Source: Onchocerca volvulus (lineage: Eukaryota > Nematoda > Chromadorea > Rhabditida > Onchocercidae). From it: DNA of 64,000 nucleotides. Below, one piece after another: positions 1 through 13,500 of the stretch. Both the position numbers and the translations under genes were made by a program. The notes below the pieces were generated by a model that worked only from the letters and a program-made list of their open reading frames with translations, ran no database searches and had not been told where the DNA came from. Position 1 is the stretch's first letter, and each line of letters starts with the position of its first letter. The stretch lies in assembly GCA_000499405.2 (NCBI GenBank), contig HG738138.1:16345054-16409053 (forward strand), given 5' to 3'.

Positions 1-224
1 CGTTTTCGTTCTTAGGGATTTATCATCCTTTGAAAGAAGTTATCATTGATATATCATCTCATTTAATGGTTTATTTCAGATGATTGATTTTTTTTAGGTT
101 TTTAATAAAAAGAAACAATCTTTGGCATCGGACTAAAGTTGACTTATAATATGATGAATCGATAGGAGTGATTGAAATGATTGTTTTGTTTGGCACAGTA
201 GAAATGATTTCTCTTTTCCCATAG

Positions 225-437
225 TTGTTTGTTCATTTGTGCATTAAAACCTTTCACGCACGAAAGGTCAATACTTCAGGAATTCGTTCAAGTAGTTCTA
301 TGCATTCAGAAGTATCATCATTGCATGCCGCGCAACACTTACTTTCCGTATTAATCGTGCCGACTTTTGATGTGATGAGCCATTTGATTCGCATTTTTGA
401 TACTACAGAAGTCACTTCATCCCGTATCAGCAAATAG
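225..437 (+). CDS. Possible 3'-terminal exon of a gene entering from the left; product unknown
   Basis: An open frame starts exactly after a plausible acceptor (CTTTTCCCATAG, ending at 224) and runs 70 codons to a TAG. It contains a hydrophobic stretch, VLIVPTFDVMSHLIRIFD, and a serine-rich part before it. Its base composition is less AT-rich than the flanks, which favours coding sequence. I do not recognise the family. No upstream exon can be joined within the 224 bases available, so reading direction and frame rest on the acceptor and composition only. A second frame just downstream, ending at about 515, also looks somewhat coding, so the true end could differ. Confidence 0.4.
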   Translation: MFVHLCIKTFHARKVNTSGIRSSSSMHSEVSSLHAAQHLLSVLIVPTFDVMSHLIRIFDTTEVTSSRISK

Positions 438-2136
438 TTTCACCGATAAGAAGCGGTCACGCGAAGTACTTCCACTTGTTGCAACACTATTGCCAAGTAT
501 CACAGAATACTTCTGAACAAATAAGCTGAACTTTGATGATAACCGCTTAACCTTTTGACCTAATGAAATATATATATATATATATGATAGTGCTCTTCTA
601 GGGATATGTATATCAATAATATGTCATCAAAAATCTAGAGCAAAAAAACTATGGTAGTTTTTGTATAAATTTAACCAGTTCTTTAGTTCTTTTACTTGCA
701 GTTGGCAATGATACAAATGGTATAACCTTATTTCAAAAAAATTTAAAAACAGCTGGGAAGAGAGTGTGAGTGCCAGTTCCATCCTTTTTCCTATTTTAAC
801 ATTTCTTCAGTTCTCCTAAATGCATCGCGAGTTATAATTGTGATGTGCTTATTCCACTTCATTTACTTCATTAAAATGTATGTTTTCTTTTAAAATGCTA
901 TTAAATCGTAATAGAAAAGAAAATATTAATGAAAACTAGAAAGCATAAATGGATATTACAGGAAATAAATTACTAGAAAGTCAGAATTTCTTAAGGAATT
1001 TAATTCTTTATAGTCGATCCAATAAATGACGATATCTGAAAAATCTTCCTATTCTTATGTGATTTAATGAAAACAAACTTGATCTTGAAGAATATGAATG
1101 TTTTCGAAATATCTTAATTTGTTTTTTGACATTATCAAGTTTTGAATATTTTGACGTTGAAGCCATAATATGATAAAATTAGTGATAGGTATACTTTATG
1201 AAATGTCATCTTGTATACTGATTATGTCCATCAAAGTTCGCTTTGTTTCGTTTTGTAAGCCATTAATTCATTTGTTGCTGTGTTAGCAGATTCATATCAC
1301 TCTCAAAGTACAGAAATGAAATTTTTATGGTTCTTTTTACTTTCAAATTTGTGACAGTACTTTTTCTTTATTGTCCTTTTATCAGTTAGTGATGTAAAAA
1401 GGAATAAAATGAATTTAAACTTCTCGATATTTGAAAAATTCAGTAATTTTTATTAGAGAGAAGTGAGTTTATTTGGTATCATTGACTTTCTGAAACTTCA
1501 AAAGCCATTTCATTCATACGATTCCCGTGTGAGAATAAATTAAAGCCAAAGAACTTCAGACTAAATCTTTTTTTTTTTTCTACTATAAGCGGAACATATC
1601 TTATTGATAAGCTCATTTTACTTGTATATCATTCAGCTTATCATATTACCATTGGCTGATCAGCTGTCTGCTACAGAAATCGAAAGTTGGAATTACACTT
1701 TCGGCATACCTTTTTTGTAAAGTATATTGATAATTGTAACAAAGGTGTTATAATTGGCTATGCGATTGGATTACATCTTGCACGACGAAACTATCAAATG
1801 TCGGATGTAGTTCTAAAAAAAAAAAAGTAAGACAGGTGTATAATTGGAGAATAAAAAAAAAAAAAAAAAAAAAGGAGTAAAAGGAGTGGAAGTTATGAAT
1901 GAGAAGAAAAAAGGAGAAAAGAAGAAAGGTAAATAATAAAAAAAGAAAAAAGAATATTGAACAGATAATGAATAAATAAAGTAAGCATTAAGAATTTGCA
2001 CATTAGTTAGGCAAATAAGAGGAATTAAAAGAATAATAAATAATAAAGGATAATTCTTGAAAAGTTAAATCAAGAAAATCATAAAATTATATTTATCAAA
2101 GAAATTACTTCAAATCTTAGAAAGAGAAATTCAATA

Positions 2137-2480
2137 ATTTTGAAAGAAAGAATATATTCATTACATTGATTCAATTCTAAAATTAATCATTTAAATGATA
2201 AATCGATAGAAATTTTTTTACTCCCTAAATGGATTCAAATTCTTTGAAAATATCGTTTATAAAAAAAATTATTCTGATTGGTTTTTGGTATTAATAAGTT
2301 AATCTATATGTCACAAAAAATTCGTCTTTTGTGTCAAAACAATTAACCTAATTATACTTGATGTGACATAAAATATTATACGTGTGAAATTAGATAGAAT
2401 TTTGAAAGAAAAAATATATTCACTATATTAATTCAATCTAAAATCACTCATTTAAGTGATTAATCAATAGCATTTTCTAT
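2137..2480 (+). repeat. Pair of diverged ~80-bp direct repeats
   Basis: Copy 1 (2137-2218) and copy 2 (2399-2480) share the order TTTTGAAAGAAA, ATATATTCA, ATTCAAT, CATTTAA and GATAAATC or GATTAATC. Scattered substitutions separate them, and by eye they are roughly 80-85% identical. The 180 bases between them are not duplicated. This looks like an old local duplication or two copies of a short interspersed repeat. Confidence 0.6.
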
Positions 2481-3766
2481 TGTTTCATTAAATTAATTGC
2501 TTTAGTCATATTCAATGAAATCAAATAAATTGAAAATGGAGACAAAAAAAAAAAAAATGACTAAACTAAAAATAGGCAAACTAGAAAAGGAATTTGGTCC
2601 AGAACTACCTTAACAAAGTTCAATGACTAATTCCATAAAGTTTTCAGAATTTGATTTAATTACACTTTAGAATTCAATCTTCATCCACTTCGTGTTTTCT
2701 ATTTTTCTGCTATTTTCCAGCTATCAGGAAAGATACCAATGTCATCCGATTCCTATCTAATGGTTAATAGGATGAAAAGTTTTCACAACGTTCCTCTACA
2801 TTTCATTAGTGATAATATCGGTACTATACGGTGTTCTGTTTCTGCGTCTGTTTGTTCTTGATTTTTCAGTCTTAGCCGTTGTGGAATCCGGTTTTCTGAT
2901 TTAGGAAATGAGTGGGGAGAAGATATACAGGTTTTGTTGACGATAGAGGATTAACGAAGCGATAAAATGCCAGGTTTTCAGAGACTTGAAATTCTAGAAG
3001 ATAGATCCGTTAATGATTTGAAGTTCCGGAACTTTCATGATTTCCGCATAATAGTATTGATAATAGTAATTGCATAGATATGTAAACACATTTTGGATTT
3101 CGATTTCACAGATGAGCTTAAAAACAAGCAAATGAAAATGGGGCGAGTATTTTTGCGTTCTTTTTTTACGGATTTTGGAAATTCAATTTCAATTTCTGAT
3201 TTCTGGGTTCCTTCGAAAAGAGTTAGCGAAAAAAGCAATTTAATTTAAATGATAATATTTGATAGCAGTCTTTGAAGGGTCTTATATTTAATCAGGAAGA
3301 CAAGAATTATTTCACTCTGGTTTTTTAAATACTGATTTTTTTTCCTTTTCTAGAAGAAGTCTGGGAAGAGTATTCAGGGGATCCGTGTCATCTTTAAATT
3401 TAACTGTGAAATTTAATTGTTTCATCTTTAAATCTAATTTTGATGAAACATTAAAACTTTCTCTTGTTTATACAATAGGTTCGACATTTTATTTCCATTA
3501 AAATTTGAAAATTGTTTTAAAGATTTAAAATATCTTAAAGAGATGACTTTGAACAATTGTTTCGTAGATTTTGACATCAATTTTTCAAATCAAATTTAGC
3601 GGTCAAGAGAAAATTTTCATATCTCATAATTACCGAAAATTGAACAACTTAGCGATAATTTTCATAGAAATTTTCTTCTATAAACAGGTCGTTGATTACA
3701 GTTGGATTCATAGTTAGATTACTTCGTCATTGTAAGACGAAGCTCTATATGTTCTATTCGCAATTT

Positions 3767-3805
3767 GTGAGGATTGCTGTTAAAAAAAAAGCCAGCAATC
3801 CTCAC
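3767..3805. repeat. Perfect 13-bp inverted repeat with A-rich loop
   Basis: Arms GTGAGGATTGCTG (3767-3779) and CAGCAATCCTCAC (3793-3805) are perfectly complementary around a 13-base loop that is mostly A. A second small 7-bp inverted repeat (CTTCGTC/GACGAAG) lies just upstream at about 3722-3742. The hairpin is in intergenic DNA and has no assigned function. Confidence 0.75.
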
Positions 3806-4515
3806 GTTATTCTTAAATGTATTTCCTCATTTGATGCTCCATTATTCATAAAATATTTTAAATCTTTTTAAAATTATTCAGTTCTTGTTCTTTTTTGTTC
3901 TATTCACAACTCGAATTTCCTCTTTCAAGGATAGATAGATCAGAATTTGTTAGTAGTGATATACTGAGATTCCATGGAAATGCTTTACACGAACCAAAGA
4001 ATAATCTTATATGCAAATTTTCATCTTTATATCATAACTCATACGCATATAGAATTTGTCATAATCCAGGACAGATTCCGGAATAATTACATTGATTACC
4101 GAAATGGTGAATCTGAATCTTTTTAACAATTTCGACTGTTTGCTCTTGATATATATGGTTAAGTAAATTTTGAAGTTGATTCTTAAATATTGTTAAGAAA
4201 GGTGATGACTTCAAAAGCAAGTAAATATATAAAAGCTAACATATTTTGATGATATTTGTTACTTGAGTCATCTAGGTTGAATTGAGTGTGGTAAATTGAT
4301 TTTTTTAGAAGTGCTGCTAAACTTATCTTTTTTTTTGAAATGAAATTAAACCCATTTTTTTTTTTTTTTTTTTTTTGGAATATTTTTACAAATGAAGTTA
4401 GTGCTGGATGAAAGTTTTTGATGATTGAATTTTTTTAGAAATATTTATTCTCGCCCATATCATTCGTCTTGCATTTTATTAACTTTTATTTTGAGTTCTC
4501 CAGGTTTCATTTATT

Positions 4516-4525
4516 TTCATTTCAG
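4516..4525 (+). promoter_or_regulatory. Likely trans-splice acceptor for the EHBP1 gene
   Basis: TTTTCATTTCAG ends at 4525, 45 bases before the ATG at 4571. No upstream coding exon joins to it. In nematodes this arrangement usually marks spliced-leader addition, which is inferred here. Confidence 0.5.
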
Positions 4526-4570
4526 ATAGTTCTTTAGTGCGGGCAGCGAAGAAATTACATCAACGTGGGT

Positions 4571-7500
4571 ATGACAAGTGTATGGCGACGAATACAAAAA
4601 TCGAATAAAAAATCAGTGAAATATCGTTTTACAATTACACCACAGGAATTATTAATTATATGCTCCACAAAATGGCATCCGCAGTCTGTCGTCTTAACTT
4701 GTATGCACAGGTCGATGATGCTATACTCAGATTTCAATTGAATTTTCGTACTTCACTGATATGACAAGAAATCTAAGATGAAGCTGGATCTTTTTGGTCG
4801 TATTATTGTGAATCTATTAGATAATGAAAGGCATATTACACTATCACAACAGCATACTGAATAATTGAGTATTGATATAATGTGTATGGAATAAGTAAAA
4901 CATATAGTTATTAAATGGTATGGCATCAAATAACTGTGCATACTGCATTGAAGAATGAGACAATTGATGACGAATATGTGAATTTTTTTGATAACGAATT
5001 ATTAAATCCTTTTCAGTTCTTAATTTTGCTTAGATACAATATTTGAAAGAAGTAAAGATACTTACAGGAGACGAAAAGTTGAGGGACGAGTACGAAAATG
5101 GGAGAGTAGTATGACAGATCCATGTCGAGGTTTAATTGTATGGCCGTCGCAGACACCGGATCCATTACTTTTCGATACAACACTGTATTTCGACGATTCA
5201 TCCCATCATTATAGTGATAAGGAATGGACTTTATTGGTGGAGGAGTGTACACGAAAAGGCAAACGGAAAGCTATTGCTGCTGTCAATTTAAATATGTCTC
5301 TTTTCGTTCAGGTTTGTTGTCTCATATCTTTAAATCGCAACTGTGTAGAATGGATACTTTTTTGTTAATATTTACTAGTGATTTATTTCTTGCAACATAT
5401 AAGACTTGAGATTGGATATTCATTGCTGTTTGTTCTTGAATTTATGTAATGATTTGTATTTTTTGCTATCTCTTCGCTTTCTTCTTTATTTTCCCTTCTT
5501 CATCTTTTTCTTCCTTTTTATATTGGAGTATCGTTCTGTATGCTCGTTCATATAAATGTCCAACTTATTTTTAGGAATAGATCACTTATTCTTTATAAGC
5601 ATATTGTAATGCTTGGGAATTTTTTTCAGAATTCAGAAACAGTAATTGAACTGAAACTAAAATTACGGCCACTGTGGCCGGAATTATCTCAATGTTCAAT
5701 GCAAATTTTGATATCATCTGTACTTATTGCTGATGAAGAAGCGAAGTAAGCTGAAAGTTTCTTATGAAAGTATCAAATATCACTATAGTAACACGATGCA
5801 ATATCGCTAACAGATTCCGATGCATGTTCAAATTAACATCTACAACATAATGGAATCGGCTGCTTAATTCTCAGAGAGTCATAATATAGTACTGTAAATA
5901 GTGTGAGGAGGGATGTTTCATTTATTATTTATTTAGATTTAATGTTTCGCGATGCTCTGATCTGGAGAAGATTCGCCAAAACTCTAATGTATGAATTTAG
6001 TCTAAATGATGACTCAATCTTTTCATTTCAAATTATTGTTTATAGCGACTTCGATATGAAAAGAGAGATATCAAGTGTTAACGGCGAACATAGAGCTAGT
6101 ATAGTGAGTGATATTGCCGAAACAGAACAGCGAAGCAGTAGTGTAAAAGGTAAGTAATAATGGTACAGACTGGGTTAGGGATACTGTTTGCTTCCATCTA
6201 CCTTTAAATGCATTTCATATCCGGTTATGTCATTTAGACTAAAAACATTAAGAGTTTTATTGAGTAGAAATTTCTTTTTAGTGAATTGGGCTTTTTTGAT
6301 CATCGAATTAGACAGGATAATCTTAAAATCATTTGTTTCATCACTGACACAAATTCATCCATAATATTTTTTGTTATCTACAGTTCTCCCGTATTAGTTA
6401 TATTTACAGATCTTACATCTGTTGCAAATAAGTATACATCAAGGCGGTTCAAAATTTGCTCAAATTTGTGATCCTTGAGCGTTTAGTACATAAGGATTAT
6501 AAAATGATAATTGTTTTAGATAATGCAGTTGTTACTAGTTATTCAATGAATTTAAATGACATTGATAAGCGAAAAACAAATAACGAGGAAAAAGAAAGAA
6601 ATTTGGCTTCTCAAATTGAAGATGCGTGTAAAAGTAATGGTATTAGTGATATGCGTAAAAGATTTTTTGATTGCAATTACAATCATTCTACGGTTCGAAA
6701 TTCCGAAATGATGAATGACGCTGAAAGGAAAAAACCGGGTATCCATTTTGCATGATTTAAAATAAATAGAATGAACTTTTTGGAGTAGTATGTTTGAAAT
6801 TGCTGAAGAATACTTTTTGAAGCGATTATTCGCTGTGTTCTCTTTAGAAACGCATATTAAATTCTGGAATTGATAAGATGTCTTTGTCCAGTAGTCGCTT
6901 CCATCGTTCATATAATAGTATTTATTATTTGCTGTTTTATTATGTTGCTTTATATCACATGATTATGATCGATAATTTCCACTCAGATCTGGGACTGGCG
7001 ATTTGTTATATTTTTCCTAATAGGAATGGTGGCGAATTTTAAAACATTTGATTATGGATATGATTTGTTGATAAGTTCTTGCTAGTCTAATTTATTTATC
7101 AGTTTATAGAACATTTTGCAGTGCATAATCTTTAGAATTGCATTTTACGGCTAATATTGATGAGTCCAGATGGTTCCAGTGTCACTAACCCTGCGTTGCA
7201 TAGTTACTTCTGCAACTTTCGGATTCTATCGCTAAGAAATTTTCGGCGTAGTTTTCAAAATATTAATTGTGAAATATTTGAATCTTTCAGTGCATGTAAA
7301 TATCAGTGAATCTAAAACTGAGAAGCAAGATGCATCTGGAACAATGGTAATTGTTCACAACATATTGCAACACGGACCGAAATCATGGTTTGTAATTTTA
7401 CTCAACTTGGATTTTTTCCTGAATTCTTGATTACAGTTTTGTTCTTAACACCGGTGAATTCAAGCACATAACAATTTGTTTAATGGATGACATTTATTTT

Positions 7501-10500
7501 ACTAAATGATAAAAATAAATTTATTATACCTCACAATATAGTGTAAGTACTTGTACTGAAATTAACGAAATAGTTTTTCTTCACGAATGAAGATAAATGA
7601 AGATTTGTTATCAATATAAATATATCTAAATTTCTCTAATTGTCCATCTGGCCTTTAATTGCTTTTCATTTCTTATATTGTTTCATTCTCAGTGAACGAA
7701 CAGAAGCTGAATTTACCGATGCAGCTTTTCAAGCGAAGATCATGGATGAACCATCGAATTTAAATCTAGAGAAAAAAGCTAAAGCATTACCTGCTGTCGT
7801 GGAAGACGAAGATCTTCTTATATGGTGTCAGAGGGTGACTAAAGATTATCCTTCAGTCAAAGTAACCGACTTTACGTATGTTTTCATTTCTGAAAGTAAT
7901 TATTCTTTTCATAAGTCTATTGTTGAATGTCATCATGTGTAATCTAGGCGTATTGGACTTTGACATTCATAACATCTGGATACCACGTATAATTCATCAC
8001 TTTCTATTTTTATGTTTAACCATCTTAGCCGTGAAATCAAAATTTTATTCCAACTTTTTTGCAGACGAAGTTTTCGTTCTGGTCTTGCGTTCTGTGCAAT
8101 CATTCATCGGTATCGCCCAGATTTACTTGGATCGTTTAGCAAATTGAATTTTACAGATTCACACAGCAACCATCTTGAGAATTGTCGTAGAGCAATGGAT
8201 GCAGCTACTTTGATTGGTGTTAAAAAGTAATTGTTTGTGATATCTCATTTTTTTGTGGAAATTCTATCTTTTATTACTTTATTCTAAAGTGGCTTTGTCT
8301 TTTTTTATCTAATATTTTTATTTTATTTGCTAAAATCATTCATCTAAAATGCTTGTTCCCGCAGTATAGGTAGCTACTCTTTATCATCGAGAATCCTTTT
8401 ATTCTTTGTAATTCTTGTTGCTTTACTTCTGCTGTTTTTTGCATGGTTTATTTTTGTCGACAATTATGTCAATATTGCAAAAAAACCTTCATTTAATTCC
8501 AGAAAACTGGATCCTGGTATAACTGTGACGCTACCGGATCGAAATGATATTCGGTGTTTTTTATCTGAACTACGTATGCTTCTTGTGGATGTTCCGGCTA
8601 TGAAACATGAGTCGAGTGTGAATGAATCGGATAATCGAATATCCTCACTCTTCAATCTCTCAGAATCGGAAACAAGTGTAAATATTTCCGATGTTTTTTT
8701 TAAAGATTAGCGAAAAGTCTTCTTTATTTTTCAAAAAAAAAAAAAAAAAAAGATGGCGAAAAGTCTCATATGTGACGAAATATTAATCTAAAAAAGAATA
8801 AAACTTAAAAGTTTGTTGGGAAAAAATACCGAAACATTATTCAAAAGTATTTTTGATTTCTTTTATCGCTCATGATTATTCATCATCTAAATGCATTTGC
8901 CTTGGCTTGCTGCTGGTAGGGCCGTATGATCTTCCCTGCCGTTTTGAATGAACTAGATTCATAAATACTTCTAAATAATTTTCATGTCTCCGGTTTTTTT
9001 TTCTTTTTTTTTTTTTTTTTTTTTTGACGGAAACAGATTAAAGAATTTCCAGGTAATGAGGGAATTAGAAATTCTTCGCAGACAGCGCGAACGTGATGAA
9101 GCCATCGATCTAACCAACATCCTTGTGAGTTGCCTATAATTCATTATCTAACTAATAGTTTTGCGAGTTGTTGATAATTCATGAGCTCACCAAATAGAGA
9201 GGCCGCAGTATTTTCTTGTTTTGTTGAGCATTTCATTTAGTGTTTTTAATTGCATCAATGATTTTTATATTTTTATAATTCTTGTCGAAATCTACTAGAA
9301 ACAGGACTCTCCAATTATTTATTGTATCTCATCTTTTGATGAAAACAACATTATATGTATGCGTTGTAAGAGATATATAAATTAATAGTTCTTATATTCA
9401 TGTTTTGCTATTACATTTTTTTTCCATCTTTTAGATTTCACTGTCTGTGAAGTAAAGTTATTATCTCTATGTCCATTATACATAAGCTTTGTTCAGAAAT
9501 TTATTTGGTTTAAATTTCAGGATGAAGACCGTACGAAATTCAGCGCTGCTGTACGAGTCTCTCAAAAAATAGAAGATAAGGAAAATAAGAAAGTTGAAAA
9601 AAGATCACGAAAGCTGGATAATCCGTTTGATTCTGATTCTGATTCGGATAATGTAAGGTAAACAAATGATGTCTTATTTTTCATTTTTCTATTAATGCTG
9701 AAGAAAAAGAAATTGAAGTTTCCTTCTTGAATCTCTCTTTTCCTTGAATAATAGTTGAAGTTATATGAAAATCATGCATCAAATTAGCCCGTAAAAAGGA
9801 ATTGTGAAATTATAAGCAATTTTTGCTAATATTTCGATTAGCTGTGCTTATGCTACATCATTACTATTTTATCATAGCAAGAATCATACATTGAAGGCTA
9901 GGTATTCCCGATGATTTCATGTCACGTGTTCTGAAAAATTTTATTATTATATTTTAAATTATTTTCTAATAGATATGAATTCATTTCAAAATCATTTGCT
10001 TATTTTTGTTTGATAACAAAAAAGCATTATCTTATTATATTATTTTGAGCTATCTGCATGTCTTACTCACTGTGAAAATTGGATTTGTTTAGTAAGTGCA
10101 CGGCATATACACCGATGGTGCGTCAATCAAATTCAGGGATTGCCGCAAATACGAATGGTAGTACAAATGCTAGCGCAAACCCGATTTCATCGATTGTTAC
10201 AAATCGTCATGAAGAGTTGATGAAAAAACGTCAGCAAATATCCTCTGCTTCATCTGTAATTATTGATTCCACGGATGCAGCTGCACGTGAGAGGTAAATA
10301 AGATTTTGAGGCCATTTTTAATAGAGTTTATAATTTTTTCATTCATTATATTTAACCATCCATAGCCTAGAAAATTATGAATTTGTCGACAGTCTAATGG
10401 TTAAAAGTATTGTATAAGAAGTTCAAAAGAATTCAACCTTTCATTTTATGTTTCATAGTAATGTTATTTTAAGTTTCTCTGAAGTTTTGGGCGTTTAATT

Positions 10501-13500
10501 TTTCCTATTTTTTAATAAGGATTTAAGTCACAGAGTATGTTAATTTTACAGTCCTCATAGCAATTTTTTCTTATTTTCATCTCTCAAATCGGCCGTTCAT
10601 ACTTCTGTTGCGGAATGTGCAAAAATCCGTTATATCTAAGCTCATATTGAATTTTTTTGAATAGATGTTCACTAAAGAGCAGCCATAGTCATTTTTGCTT
10701 TATAGCATAGTATTGTGCGACCAATTTCTGATGTTGAAAAAATCAAGAAATTGTTACATTATCTGAACCCGCAAGCATTGTTCATAAAATTCTATGAAGT
10801 CAAAACCTGGAAATATCTAGTAATTTATTCTTTTGTTATTACTGCTGTAAAAAGTTGTATCAGGTATGATATTTTACGACAAATTTAAATCACTAAATGA
10901 CATATTACAGATATTAGATGTTTAGTATTCGATAAATTTCGAATAAAATGAATTATGAAGAATAAGGTTTGTAGTATAATCTATTTTTCTTTCTAGGCGA
11001 CATCGAGAAGAGGCTCGACGCTTGATGAGTGATGCTGCTTCGGATGGTGTGACCTTAGTACTTGGTGATAGTGCACCAACAACGGCTCATCAGTCACCGG
11101 CAGGTCTGTTTGATTTCCGAGAAAAAACTTTGGATACTTTGATATTTGTTTTAATATCACTGTTTATTGGAATGAAATGCTATCGGTTTTTGTGATATAA
11201 CTTTTCACGGTTTAAATAATTGAAAATTTTTGGAATTTGAATTTTTATTTTCTCCTAACAGGGTGTATATAATAAGAATTAATGTGTGCAAGGTAAAATT
11301 AGACATATTTTTAAGCAGGTTCAGTAGAGACTGTGATGAAATAGAAAATATTGAAACCCTGCTTTAGATGAAATGGACAAACTGCTGTAAGTAGATCCAA
11401 TTTTATTCCACGTCCCGTTAATTGACTTGTCAGCGGAAGTGCAGAAATTAATAGTTTTGATGGTAACTGAAATCATAAGCTTTCATTGTAAAATTTGATT
11501 ATTCTTTCAAGAAGAAAAATTTACGAATTTTCTGTATATAGGGCGAAAAGTAGTCATTTTCATGTGATGTCATGTTGTATTTTTGTTGTTTTTCTTAACT
11601 TTCATTTGCTTCTTAATGACTTTAACTAATTAATTAATAACTGTTGTCTGTTGTGTATAGTGGCAACTACGTCTGGCTTACTTCGAAAGCTGTCGCCATT
11701 TGCCAGTGAAGAGGTTGGAAGAAGCAATTTACATACACTTGGTGCGTATATATGTATTCTTTTATTTGATTTATAAGTTTTCCAGTCATAGCATATGTAA
11801 CATTTTTTAACCCTAGCGCATTGTGGTTTTATAGTGTAAAAGTGAAGGCTTGTTCCTGATTCCAAAGGTAAGTAGAAAATTGTTATTTTAGGATTCTTAG
11901 GATAGTGATGATTTTGCATGATAGCTTTTGTTTATGCTTTTATTTGGCTTCAAAAAGGCCGTCAAAATAGCAAGTATAAAATTGGGTTTGCGGGAACGGT
12001 ACGGCATTGCATATTTACATTTGAACTCAGCACGATTTTCACTTCAATTTTTTAAATTCTCTGGTAGACTCTTAATTGAATTCAACATTGATTTTTTTTT
12101 TTTAAATCTTTTTTAGTGCTATCTGGAGAATGATCCAGATGTTTCTCATCTTTTATCAGTTTTTTCGCTTTTCATATTTTCAAGTCAAGAATTAAACCAT
12201 ATAAAAACTTTAGCCTTCAGCTGTTAGATCAGATTATATATATTGCCAGGTGCGTTTTTTCTGTATGTTGCATTCACATACAGTATAAATAATGCATTGA
12301 TTAAATACAAAGAATGAGTTATTATTTACTTTCCAGTATTTTTTCTTTCAAGCGAACTTGAAGTACTCCTTCATTCCAACTAATACGGGAAAAATACCCG
12401 CAAAGATAGTTTATGTTGGAAATTGTTGCTTTCATATTATAAATTAGTATAATATTCTTGAAGAAGACGAATTTCATGTTTCATTTTTTACGTCGTCTGT
12501 ATTCTGTATCATGCATGAATGTGCTTTAACGTATATTTGTAGAATTGGTTACTCCAACGGTGAAAATTTACAACTTCAAAAAGATCCAACCTTCTCCAAC
12601 ATTTCAACGTGAAAGATGTGCGTTTGTTGTATTTTTTTCTTTCCTTCGTTATTTTATTTCTACTTTCTTTACCTTATTTTTATACTTTACATTCTTTTTT
12701 TGCCTTCCCAAGTTTTGCATGAATTTTAACTAGTAATTCAGTAGATCACTTTAACTTAACGTCAAAATTGGATGAATGCATCAGGGCGTTTTGCATTGGG
12801 CTGCATTTGTCATATACGCTGCCTCCAACTGTCATTTTGCTGCAAAAGATATGAACTGGCTATCAATAGATGTAATTTACTTGTGCTAATACTTTGTCTT
12901 AATGCGTTATATTTTATTTGCTATTTACAAGTGAAAAATTTGTGGCTTTACATAGAGCTTGATTGAAAGCTTGCTTTTATTAGAAAAGTTATGGTTTTCT
13001 TCTTTGAATTTGAAATTGACTGTGAAAATTTGTTTTTTCAGTGAAATAATTGTGAAAAGTGTATGGATTTGATGCATTAAAATTTAATTCGAAATAGGAA
13101 GACTAATTTACAACACAATAAAATAATTGATTTGAAATTAGTTTCAGCGTTAGACATCAATTTCAACGATGAATGAGGCGGATTTTATTCAAACGTACAC
13201 TGACTGATAGTTTACAATTCTTTCCTGTTTAAGATGAAAAATGAGTGAATTGTTGAATACATTTCAGATGAAACATCAATAACTGCTCCACTTGAAACAC
13301 TCACTCGAAGATTATCATGCAGCAATGCTGATGTAAAAATTTTAACTTTCTTTTTCCTTCTTTAGGAAGTAATTCAGCTATTAAAATAAGAATAATGAAT
13401 AGATAAAGATAATTAATAATTTTTATATACGATATATTATGATGGACTGTTTAAAATATTCCTGCTTCTTTGGATATTTTTTGTAATGACAGTTTTTTCT

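Larger units (their letters stand above)
438..4520. other. Intergenic region
   Basis: About 4.1 kb of mostly very AT-rich DNA with homopolymer A/T runs. It holds a pair of diverged direct repeats (2137-2218 and 2399-2480), a less AT-rich stretch with a nearly open frame (2655-3243) and a perfect 13-bp inverted repeat (3767-3805), each listed separately. No gene could be assembled here. Confidence 0.7.

Noticed and set aside
1813..2001. Phe-rich minus-strand frame
   Set aside because: Produced by A-rich low-complexity DNA on the plus strand.
6680..6715. tRNA B-box-like GGTTCGAAATTCC
   Set aside because: It lies inside an EHBP1 coding exon, and no A box or acceptor stem was found around it.
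6552..6911. 119-residue minus-strand frame
   Set aside because: Antisense of the EHBP1 exon 6520-6738, whose plus-strand frame joins its neighbours in phase.
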